Below, piece after piece: positions 34,990 through 42,585 of a stretch of DNA of 64,000 nucleotides (positions are counted from its first letter, which is position 1; each line of letters begins with the position of its first letter). The translations under genes were made by a program, and so were the position numbers. A model generated the notes under the pieces. It was not told the DNA's origin. It ran no database searches and saw only the letters and a list, made by a program, of their open reading frames with translations. This DNA is from Allobosea sp. TND4EK4 (GTDB lineage: Bacteria > Pseudomonadota > Alphaproteobacteria > Rhizobiales > Beijerinckiaceae): NCBI RefSeq assembly GCF_900156025.1, contig NZ_FTMO01000003.1, positions 186,001 to 250,000 of the forward strand. Direction: 5' to 3'.

Positions 34990-36015
34990 TCAGCCGCGGC
35001 TGTTGTGGCCGATCCCGACCTGGGCGTCGCGCGCGGCCCGCAGCCGGGCGAAATCCTCGCCGGCATGGTGCGAGGAGCGGGTGAGCGGCGTCGAGGAGAC
35101 CATCAGGAAGCCCTTGGCGTAGGCGATGGTCTCGAAGCTCTTGAACTCGTCGGGCGTGACGAAGCGCATCACCGCGTGATGCTTGCGCGAGGGTGCGAGA
35201 TACTGGCCGATGGTCATGAAATCGACCTCCGCCGAGCGCAGGTCGTCCATCAGTTGCAGAACCTCGTTCCGCTCCTCGCCGAGGCCGACCATGATGCCGG
35301 ATTTGGTGAAGATGGTCGGGTCGAGTTCCTTCACCCGCTGCAGCAGCCGCAGGGAGTGGAAGTAGCGGGCACCGGGGCGAACCTTGAGATACCGGCCCGG
35401 CACGGTCTCGAGATTGTGGTTGAAGACGTCGGGCTTGGCCGCCACGACGACCTCGAGCGCCCCCGGCTTGCGCAGGAAGTCCGGCGTCAGGATCTCGATG
35501 GTGGTGCCCGGCGAGGCCTGGCGGATCGCCTGAATGACCTCGGCGAAGTGCTGCGCCCCGCCATCCTTGAGATCGTCGCGGTCGACCGAGGTGATGACGA
35601 CATGCTCCAGCCCGAGCTTGGCGACGGCCTCCGCAACCTTGCGCGGCTCCTCTGCATCGAGCGGCAGCGGCACGCCGGTCTTGACGTTGCAGAAGGCGCA
35701 GGCCCGCGTGCAGGTGTCGCCCATGATCATGAAGGTGGCGTGCTTCTTTTCCCAGCACTCGCCGATATTGGGGCAGCCGGCCTCCTCGCAGACCGTAACC
35801 AGCTTCTCGGCCTTCACGATCGCCTTGGTCTCGGCCCATTTCGGCGAGCCCGGCGCCTTGACGCGGATCCAGTCCGGCTTGCGCAGGACCGGGTTTTCCG
35901 GCCGCTTCTGCTTCTCCGGATGGCGGATCTCGGCGGCCGGCTGCGGCGCAGCGGCTTTCGGATTGCCGGCATTGGGCCGCGGATCGCGGTTCAGCAGGTC
36001 GAGGACGAGCGCCAT
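34990..36015 (-). CDS. lipA: Lipoyl synthase
   Basis: 341 residues. A radical-SAM enzyme inserting two sulfurs into octanoyl groups on lipoyl domains. The auxiliary cluster Cys are in [13 protein letters not shown], the radical-SAM Cys in [13 protein letters not shown], and [16 protein letters not shown] and the C-terminal Ser ligand region follow. The N-terminal ~75-residue Pro/Lys-rich extension is common in this order. ATG is at 36015. Confidence 0.97.
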   Translation of the reverse strand: MALVLDLLNRDPRPNAGNPKAAAPQPAAEIRHPEKQKRPENPVLRKPDWIRVKAPGSPKWAETKAIVKAEKLVTVCEEAGCPNIGECWEKKHATFMIMGDTCTRACAFCNVKTGVPLPLDAEEPRKVAEAVAKLGLEHVVITSVDRDDLKDGGAQHFAEVIQAIRQASPGTTIEILTPDFLRKPGALEVVVAAKPDVFNHNLETVPGRYLKVRPGARYFHSLRLLQRVKELDPTIFTKSGIMVGLGEERNEVLQLMDDLRSAEVDFMTIGQYLAPSRKHHAVMRFVTPDEFKSFETIAYAKGFLMVSSTPLTRSSHHAGEDFARLRAARDAQVGIGHNSRG

Positions 36016-36110
36016 ATCGGGTCCAGACTTGGAAACAATCTGCCGGCAGGCCGGCAGGGACTAGCTAATCCCCCCGGCCTCGCATCGCAACTGCCGGGCC
36101 TTGCGTCACT

Positions 36111-36383
36111 CTAGCGCCGTGCCGCGTTCCAGATCGCGATGACGATGACGGCGCCGGCCACCGCGGCGGCGAGCGTGCGCCAGAAGCCGAAGATCGGGAC
36201 CTGGAGCAGCTCCGCCAGCTTGGTGCCGACGAAGGAGCCGGCCACGCCCACCAGCATGTTGGTCAGGAGGCCGTGATTGGCGGAGGCGATCCGCTCGGCG
36301 ATCCAGCCCGCGAGGATGCCGATCAGCAGCGTCATGAAGAAGCCGTAGCCCGGCTGGGCCATGGTGGCGGCGAAGTTTTCCAT
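36111..36383 (-). CDS. YeaQ/YmgE (GlsB) family small membrane protein
   Basis: 90 residues with three hydrophobic segments: GYGFFMTLLIGILAGWIAE, LLTNMLVGVAGSFVGTKLAELL and FWRTLAAAVAGAVIVIAIW. The G-x-L-x-G-W-I-A and N-M-x-V-G-V-x-G patterns mark the transglycosylase-associated/GlsB stress family of unknown function. ATG at 36383 is preceded by GGGGGA. The adjacent upstream gene is a second member carrying a frameshift. Confidence 0.82.
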   Translation of the reverse strand: MENFAATMAQPGYGFFMTLLIGILAGWIAERIASANHGLLTNMLVGVAGSFVGTKLAELLQVPIFGFWRTLAAAVAGAVIVIAIWNAARR

Positions 36384-36435
36384 CGGTAGTCCCCCGAGAT
36401 GCGGCCGCCCGCAGGCGCCTGCGCGACGATACCGC

Positions 36436-36773
36436 TTAGGCGATGAAGCGCGCCAGAAGAATGACGAGGATGGCTCCGAACACGGCCATTCCCGCATCGT
36501 CGAGAAAGCCGTAGCCGGTGTTCAGCCGCCAGCCGGTGAGCCTGACGATGCCCTGCCCGACCAGCATGCCGAGCACGCCGACGACGGCGTGGCGGATCAG
36601 GCCGCCGCCCCGACCACGAGGCTGGCGGCGAAGCCGATCACCATCCCGGCCGCGACCGTCGGGACGATCACGCTCCAGTCGAGCGGCAGGGTCGTGCGCG
36701 GCGGCAAGATTTCGACCTCCTCGTCGCGGACGATGCGGTCGGGCTTGGGAGAGCGGCGGGTTCTCGGTGCCAT
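36436..36773 (-). pseudogene. YeaQ/GlsB-type membrane protein gene with a one-base frameshift
   Basis: From ATG at 36773 the frame reads a charged 30-residue leader (MAPRTRRSPKPD...), then VIVPTVAAGMVIGFAASLVVG, and hits TGA at 36599-36597. In the next frame the family pattern continues without a break: GLIRHAVVGVLGMLVGQGIV, GYGFLDDAGMAVFGAILVIL, stop at 36438-36436. Adding one G to the GGGG run at about 36608-36611 restores SLVVGGGGLIRHAVVG, the expected family sequence, and a 112-residue protein. This is either a real disruption or a homopolymer sequencing error. Confidence 0.75.
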
Positions 36774-36986
36774 TGCGGCATTATGGGGATGAGCGGCGGG
36801 AAAATCGAGTGTGCTGCCGCGCTGCTTCGGCACCCCGGAACGGAGACCGTTGCGTGTCGCATCATGCATGACGGGAGCGCTCCTCACCGTCTTGTCGAAC
36901 CGCGTGAGATGTCCGAAGGGCATGCGCGCGATTCATCCCGCAACCGATGCACCCCGCACGCGATTCATGCCGCAGAGGATTTCCTG

Positions 36987-38165
36987 ATGACCCTGGCGAA
37001 TGGCCGGCCGCTTCTGGCGATGCCGGGACCGACCAACATGCCCGACCGGGTGCTGCAGGCGATGATGCGGCCCGCCGAGGAACTGGCCTCGCCCTCGATC
37101 ACCGGCATGACGGATTCGATCCTCGCCGATCTGAAGCGCGTCTTCCGCACCAGCGGCGAGACCTTCATCTACGCCGCCAACGGCCATGGCGGCTGGGAAG
37201 CGGCTTTCACCAACGTGCTCTCGCGCGGCGACAAGGTTCTGGTGCTGGCGAGCGGGCGCTTCGCCATCGGCTGGGGCGAGATGGCCGGCATGATGGGCGC
37301 CGATGTCGAGATCCTGCCCGGCAGCTGGCGGGAGGCGGTCGATCCGGCGGCGCTGGAGCAGCGCCTTCGGGCCGATGCCGGCCATGCGATCAAGGCGGTG
37401 ATGACCGTGCAGATCGACACCGCGTCCGGCGTCGTCAACGACATCCCGGCCATCCGCCGCGCGATCGACGCCGCCGGCCACCCGGCTCTGCTGATGGTCG
37501 ACGGCGTCGCCTCGATCGGCTGCATGCAGTTCGAGATGGATTCCTGGGGCGTCGATGTCGCGATGGGCGCCTCGCAGAAGGGGCTGATGGGCTCGCCGGG
37601 CCTTGCCTTCGTCGCGGCCAACGCAAGGGCGCTGGAGGCCCATCAGAGTGCCGACATGCGCAGCGGCTACTGGGACTGGACCGGGCGCCTCACCGGCCTC
37701 GGCTACATGAAGCATTGCGGCACGGCGCCGGAGCATCTGCTCTTCGGCCAGCGCGCCGCGCTCGACATGCTGTTTGAGGAGGGGCTGGAGGCGATCTGGG
37801 CCCGCCATGCCACGCTTGCCGCCGCGACCCATGCGGCCGTGGAAGCCTGGTCGGCCGGCGGCGTGCTCGGCTTCGGCGTGCCCGAGGCGGCGCAGCGCGC
37901 GCCTTCGGTGACGGCCGTGCTGACGCAGGGCGTCGATCCCGCCATCATCACCGATTTCGCCCGCGACGTCTGCGGCGTCTCGCTGGGGCTGGGCATCGGC
38001 GACTATGCCGACCGCGCCTTCCGCATCGCGCATATGGGCCATCTCAGCGCGGGAGCCCTTCTGGGGGTGCTCGGCGCGGTCGAGCTGGCGCTGCAGGCGA
38101 AGGGCATCCCGCATGGGGCGGGCGGCGTGACGGCGGCGATCGCCAGCCTCGCCAAGGCGGTCTGA
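36987..38165 (+). CDS. Alanine/serine-glyoxylate aminotransferase family protein
   Basis: 392 residues of the class V PLP aminotransferases: MPGPTNMPDRVLQAM, YAANGHGGWEAAFTNVL, LMVDGVASIGCMQFEMDSWGVDV, and the PLP-lysine in GASQKGLMGSPG. Family members convert glyoxylate to glycine with serine or alanine as donor; in methylotrophs this belongs to the serine cycle. No other serine-cycle genes are next to it, so donor preference is undetermined. ATG at 36987 with AGAGG upstream. Confidence 0.9.
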   Translation: MTLANGRPLLAMPGPTNMPDRVLQAMMRPAEELASPSITGMTDSILADLKRVFRTSGETFIYAANGHGGWEAAFTNVLSRGDKVLVLASGRFAIGWGEMAGMMGADVEILPGSWREAVDPAALEQRLRADAGHAIKAVMTVQIDTASGVVNDIPAIRRAIDAAGHPALLMVDGVASIGCMQFEMDSWGVDVAMGASQKGLMGSPGLAFVAANARALEAHQSADMRSGYWDWTGRLTGLGYMKHCGTAPEHLLFGQRAALDMLFEEGLEAIWARHATLAAATHAAVEAWSAGGVLGFGVPEAAQRAPSVTAVLTQGVDPAIITDFARDVCGVSLGLGIGDYADRAFRIAHMGHLSAGALLGVLGAVELALQAKGIPHGAGGVTAAIASLAKAV

Positions 38166-38275
38166 GCGACCTCGTCGACCGCGGGGTTTGCGTCAGGTCA
38201 AAGCGCGGGCCTTCGATATCTGATTGAGGCGGCATCCAGGACTGCCGCCAAGCCCGAGACGAGGTCGCCCCGCCC

Positions 38276-39784
38276 ATGACGCGAATTGCCAATACCGCCC
38301 TGCGAGCCAAGGTCACGACGGCGGAGGCCGCCGCCGCGCTGATTCCCTCCGGCACGACGCTCGGGCTCAGCGGCTTCACCGGCTCGGGCTATCCCAAGGC
38401 GGTGCCGCTGGCGCTGGCGGCGCGGATCGAGGCGGCGCATGCCGCCGGCCAGCCCTTCCGCGTCAAGGTCTGGACCGGCGCCTCCACCGGGCCGGAGCTC
38501 GACGGGGCGCTGGCGAAGGCGGACGGCATCGAGTTCCGCCTGCCCTACAATTCCGACCCCATCGCCCGCGCCAAGATCAACAGCGGGCAGATGGAGTATA
38601 TCGACATGCACCTGTCGCAGGTCGCGCCGATGGCCTGGCAGGGCTTCCTCGGCCGCCTCGACGTCGCGGTGATCGAGGTCACCGGCATCAGGGCGGACGG
38701 CGCGCTCATCCCCTCCTCCTCGATCGGCAACAACAAGACCTGGCTCGACCGGGCCGACAAGGTGATCCTCGAGGTCAATCGCCGGCAGAACCCGCTGCTC
38801 GAAGGCATGCACGACATCTATTACGGCACCGCCTTGCCGCCGAACCGCGTGCCGATCCCGCTGCTGCGGCCGCAGGACCGCATCGGCGTGCCGACGCTGC
38901 GCTGCGACCCGGAGAAGATCATCGCTATCGTCGAGACCGAGGCGCCCGACCGCAACCTGCCCTATGCCGCGCCCGACGACACCGCCGCCGCCATTGCCGG
39001 CCACCTGATCGAGTTCCTGCGCCACGAGGTGGCGAAGGGCCGGCTGCCGGCCTCGCTGCTGCCGCTGCAATCGGGCGTCGGCAACATCACCAATGCCGTG
39101 CTCGCCGGCCTGCTCGACGCGCCCTTCGAGGGCATGACCTCCTATACCGAGGTCATCCAGGACGGGATGATCGACCTCCTCGACGCCGGCAAGCTCGTCT
39201 TCGCCTCGGCCACCGCCTTCTCGGTCAGCCCGCAGGCGGCGGAGAAGCTCGACCGCGACATGGCACGCTACCGCGACCGGATGCTGCTGCGGCCGCAGGA
39301 GATCAGCAACCACCCCGAGCTGGTGCGCCGCCTCGGCTGCATCGCCATGAACGGGCTGATCGAGGCCGACATCTACGGCAACGTCAACTCGACCCATGTC
39401 ATGGGCTCGGCCATCCAGAACGGCATCGGCGGCTCCGGCGACTTCGCCCGCAACGCCTTCGTCTCGATCTTCATGACTCCCTCGACGGCGAAGAAAGGCA
39501 CGATCTCGGCCATCGTCCCGCAGGCCAGCCATGTCGATCACGTCACGCAGGACGTGCAGGTCCTCATCACCGAACAGGGCCTGGCCGATCTGCGGGGCCT
39601 CAGCCCAAAGCAGCGCGCCAAGGTGATCATCGCCAACTGCTCGCACCCCGCCTACCGGCCGATGCTGGAGGACTATCACCGCCGCGCGCTGGCCGGCTCC
39701 TACGGCCAGCAATCACCCTGCCTGCCGGGCGAGGCGCTGTCCTGGCACCAGCGCTTCATCGAGACGGGGTCGATGTTGGGGTGA
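38276..39784 (+). CDS. Acetyl-CoA hydrolase/transferase family protein (succinate CoA-transferase type)
   Basis: 502 residues of a class I CoA-transferase with the fused two-domain layout: GLSGFTGSGYPKAVP, GALIPSSSIGNNKTWLD, MTSYTEVIQDGMIDLLDAG (catalytic Glu in TEVIQD), AIVPQASHVDHVTQDVQVLI and EQGLADLRGLSPKQRA. These enzymes move CoA between acetate and succinyl-CoA. Length and motifs fit the succinyl-CoA:acetate transferase (AarC/Cat1) group. It stands alone. Confidence 0.92.
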   Translation: MTRIANTALRAKVTTAEAAAALIPSGTTLGLSGFTGSGYPKAVPLALAARIEAAHAAGQPFRVKVWTGASTGPELDGALAKADGIEFRLPYNSDPIARAKINSGQMEYIDMHLSQVAPMAWQGFLGRLDVAVIEVTGIRADGALIPSSSIGNNKTWLDRADKVILEVNRRQNPLLEGMHDIYYGTALPPNRVPIPLLRPQDRIGVPTLRCDPEKIIAIVETEAPDRNLPYAAPDDTAAAIAGHLIEFLRHEVAKGRLPASLLPLQSGVGNITNAVLAGLLDAPFEGMTSYTEVIQDGMIDLLDAGKLVFASATAFSVSPQAAEKLDRDMARYRDRMLLRPQEISNHPELVRRLGCIAMNGLIEADIYGNVNSTHVMGSAIQNGIGGSGDFARNAFVSIFMTPSTAKKGTISAIVPQASHVDHVTQDVQVLITEQGLADLRGLSPKQRAKVIIANCSHPAYRPMLEDYHRRALAGSYGQQSPCLPGEALSWHQRFIETGSMLG

Positions 39785-39923
39785 ACGGGGGGGTGGGCGG
39801 TGGCTCGGCAGCGCTGCGGAGCCACCGCTAAGCCCCAGGGCGATCTGATTCCAGCCTCGACAAAGGCGAACCATATCTCTACGTCAGCCGGCGTCGCCAA
39901 AATCGGCGACAATGGAGCTGTTC

Positions 39924-40262
39924 ATGTTTCGAACCCTCGTTGTTTCGGCTGCGTTCTTCGCAGCGCGGGTGGTCACCAGCGCGCATGCTCAGAGCGACTA
40001 CCCTTTTAAGCTTCACAATCGTTCCCAAGGCTGGACCATTACTGGCTTTCAGACGTTTATGAATGGGACTTGGAGCACCAATTGGCTGACCGCTCCGGTA
40101 CCCTCGGGCCAAGCTGTCGGCATGGACTGGAAGAGTAACGCCGGGCCCTGCACAGTGCGTTTCCGGGTCCAGTGGGCCGATTACGAACCGACCGAGCATC
40201 GGGCCGATTTCTGCAAGCTCAAGAACCTTTACATGCTGAACGAAGGCATCCGGACAGACTGA
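39924..40262 (+). CDS. Small secreted protein of unknown function
   Basis: 112 residues from ATG at 39924 (GGAG six bases upstream; the in-frame ATG at 39912 lacks one). The signal peptide ends near ARVVTSAHAQ. The mature part has ITGFQTFMNGTWSTNWL, AVGMDWKSNAGPCTVRFRV and a C-terminal DFCKLKNLYML; the two Cys could form a disulfide. I do not recognise a characterised family. Base composition is visibly less GC-rich than the neighbours, hinting at recent acquisition. Confidence 0.7.
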   Translation: MFRTLVVSAAFFAARVVTSAHAQSDYPFKLHNRSQGWTITGFQTFMNGTWSTNWLTAPVPSGQAVGMDWKSNAGPCTVRFRVQWADYEPTEHRADFCKLKNLYMLNEGIRTD

Positions 40263-40294
40263 TCTTCCGGGTCGGGTTACTGCATTCATCTCAC

Positions 40295-40325
40295 CCCCAC
40301 CGCTCGCCCGGTGGGGTCTTCATTC
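40295..40325 (+). terminator. Probable terminator after the small secreted protein gene
   Basis: An 8-base-pair stem (CCCCACCG, 40295-40302; CGGTGGGG, 40309-40316) with a 6-base loop is followed by TCTTCATTC. Confidence 0.6.
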
Positions 40326-40433
40326 AGGCAGTGCGCCGACCTAACCTGGAACGGCTGTCTAACTCGCTGGCAAGCGAGCGCTATGCCAGATCATCTCCCA
40401 GCGTTGCGGGCTCGCAATCAGCCATAACCGAGG

Positions 40434-41297
40434 TCAGGGATTCGGGTGCTCCACCGGGCGCCCCAGCACCGCCTGCGCCATCCGGTCGAGCAGGATCGCC
40501 AGCAGCACGATGGCGAGTCCGCCGACGAAGCCGAGGCCGGGGTCGGCGCGCTGGAGGCCGAGCAGGACGGTCTCTCCCAGCCCCTTGGCGCCGATCATCG
40601 AGGCAACGACGACCATCGCCAGCGCCATCATGATCGTCTGGTTGAGCCCTTGCAGGATCGAGGGACGCGCCAGCGGCAGCTCGACCAGCCACAGCGTCTG
40701 CCAGCGCCCGAGGCCGAGCGCGCGGGCCGCCTGCACCAGTTCGCGGTCGACGCCGCGCAGGCCGAGTTCGGTCAGGCGGGCGAAGGGCGGCAGCGCGTAG
40801 ATCAGCGTCGCGACCAGCGCCGGCGCCCGGCCCAGCCCCAGCACCATCGCCACGGGGATGAGGTAGACGAAGCTCGGGATCGTCTGCATCAGATCGTAGA
40901 GCGGCGCCAGAACGCGGCTCAGCCGCGGCAGCCGCGCCGCGGCCATGCCGAGCGGCAGCCCGATCAGCAGCACCAGCAGCACAGAGACCGTGATCAGGGC
41001 GAGCGACTGCATCGCCTCGGTCCAGACGCCGAGCATCGCGATCAGCAGCGGCAGCAGTGCGATGCCGATGGTGAAGCCGAGGCGGCGGCTCGCGGCCCAC
41101 GCGCCCAGCCCGACCGCCACGGCGAAGAGGGGCGCCGGCACCAAAGCCAGCACCGTCTCCAGCCCGCGAACCGGCGCCGTCAGCGCAGCGCTGACACCGT
41201 CGAGCCTGTCGCCATAGCCCGTGACCACCGCATCGACCGCACGGTTGACCGCGCCTTGCAGCGCCTTGCCGAGATCAGGCAGAAAGCCATCCGTCAC
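40434..41297 (-). CDS. Glycine betaine/proline-type ABC transporter permease
   Basis: 287 residues with six or more hydrophobic segments and the EAA loop (ARALGLGRWQTLWLVELPLARP) of ProW/OpuAB permeases. Other marks are YDLMQTIPSFVYLIPV and MALAMVVVASMIGAKGLGE. GTG at 41297 overlaps the stop of the binding-protein gene (GTGA). It imports quaternary amines such as glycine betaine, choline or proline betaine. No ATPase gene follows; downstream lies the convergent small secreted gene. Confidence 0.9.
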   Translation of the reverse strand: MTDGFLPDLGKALQGAVNRAVDAVVTGYGDRLDGVSAALTAPVRGLETVLALVPAPLFAVAVGLGAWAASRRLGFTIGIALLPLLIAMLGVWTEAMQSLALITVSVLLVLLIGLPLGMAAARLPRLSRVLAPLYDLMQTIPSFVYLIPVAMVLGLGRAPALVATLIYALPPFARLTELGLRGVDRELVQAARALGLGRWQTLWLVELPLARPSILQGLNQTIMMALAMVVVASMIGAKGLGETVLLGLQRADPGLGFVGGLAIVLLAILLDRMAQAVLGRPVEHPNP

Positions 41298-42286
41298 AGG
41301 CCGGACGCGACCTTCTGGGCGATCTCGGCCGGAACCCACTTCTTCCAGACATCGGGCTGCGTCTTGAGGAAGACGAGCGCCTGCTGCTCCGGCGTGACGC
41401 CCTTCTCGCGGGCCTCCGCCAGCATCTTCGAGGTCAGTTCGCTGCTGGTGGTGTAGGCCTTGAGGAAAGCGGCGAGCTGCGGCGCCTTCCTGACGAACTC
41501 GACATTCGCACCGTTCACCACCTTGCTGTCGGGATAGGCGGTGGCGCGCTTGGGCGCATCGCTCGCCTTGAGGTCCGCCCAGATCGCGGGATCGAAGGCC
41601 GGCTCCTGCAGCTTGACGAGGTCATAGGCGCCGACGAGCCAGCTCGGGCCCCAGTAATAGAACACCACCGGCCGCTTGCGCTTCATCGCCGCCTCGATCG
41701 CGGCGACCAGCGCCTCGCCCGAGCCGCCGCGGATATTGGTGAAGTCGTTCGCAAGACCATAGACCGCGAGCTTCTTGGTGTTGATGCCCTCGCAGACCCA
41801 GCCGGCGACGCAGTTGTAGAAGCGTCCCTTGCCGGGCTCCTCCGGATCGGCGAACAGCTCCTTGTAGCGCTTGAGGTCCTCGACCGATTTCAGCTCCGGC
41901 GCCTTCGCGTCGGGGCCGGAGACGAGGTAGCGCGGCACGAACCAGCCTTCGTTCGCATCCGGGAAGGTGGTGCCGAGCGGCTCGACCTTGCCGGCCTCGG
42001 CCGCCTTGACCCAAGCCTCGACCGGGTTCGCCATCCAGATTTCCATGATGACGTCGACATCGCCGCGCGCCAGCCCGTTGACCAGCGGCGCGACCACGCC
42101 CGGCACGCGCTCGACCTTGCAGCCATAGCCCTTCTCGGCGATGGCGCCGGCGACGGCGGTGTGGAAGGCGGCGGAATCATAGTCCAGGCCGGCCATTTTC
42201 AGCGGGCGGCCGAGCTCGCAGGCGCCCGCCGCGCCGCCCCAGGCCAGTCCCGCCGCCACCAGCGCGGCTCCCCAAACGGCTTTCAT
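41294..42286 (-). CDS. Glycine betaine-type ABC transporter substrate-binding protein
   Basis: 330 residues of the OpuAC/ProX fold: signal peptide (MKAVWGAALVAAGLAWGGAAGA), a ligand-site region GLDYDSAAFHTAVAGAIAE, LVNGLARGDVDVIMEIWM, and the aromatic PVVFYYWGPSWLVGAYDLVKL, where Trp/Tyr residues typically cage a quaternary ammonium. ATG at 42286 is chosen at the signal peptide. It is first in a two-gene unit with the permease; the ATP-binding partner must be encoded elsewhere. Confidence 0.9.
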   Translation of the reverse strand: MKAVWGAALVAAGLAWGGAAGACELGRPLKMAGLDYDSAAFHTAVAGAIAEKGYGCKVERVPGVVAPLVNGLARGDVDVIMEIWMANPVEAWVKAAEAGKVEPLGTTFPDANEGWFVPRYLVSGPDAKAPELKSVEDLKRYKELFADPEEPGKGRFYNCVAGWVCEGINTKKLAVYGLANDFTNIRGGSGEALVAAIEAAMKRKRPVVFYYWGPSWLVGAYDLVKLQEPAFDPAIWADLKASDAPKRATAYPDSKVVNGANVEFVRKAPQLAAFLKAYTTSSELTSKMLAEAREKGVTPEQQALVFLKTQPDVWKKWVPAEIAQKVASGL

Positions 42287-42585
42287 CCTCGTCGCTCCCC
42301 CTGCTTCCTGTAGCACCCCGAAGGCCTGCGTCCCCGCCCGCACGCGACCGGCGCTCGCGAAGCAACGCAGGACAGTGCCGGATGATCCGTTGCCCTTGCA
42401 AGGATTGCGCAACCGCGCCGGATGCACCATCTCCGCTCCTGCCATCGACTGTCAGGACAAGGCGGCTCAGGCCGCCGGTCGCGTGGTAGTCATGCCGACG
42501 AAAACCGGATCGACAGCTCCTCCCAGGGGCTGGCGCCGCCGGGCATTTGACCTATCTTCAGGCCTTCTCCGACACGGACGCCCCG

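Noticed and set aside
42287..42585. LexA/SOS box upstream of uvrA
   Set aside because: The alphaproteobacterial GTTC-N7-GTTC repeat or its complement is not visible in this gap. A GGCGGC-TCAG-GCCGCC hairpin at 42461-42476 lacks a T-run and was not called a terminator.
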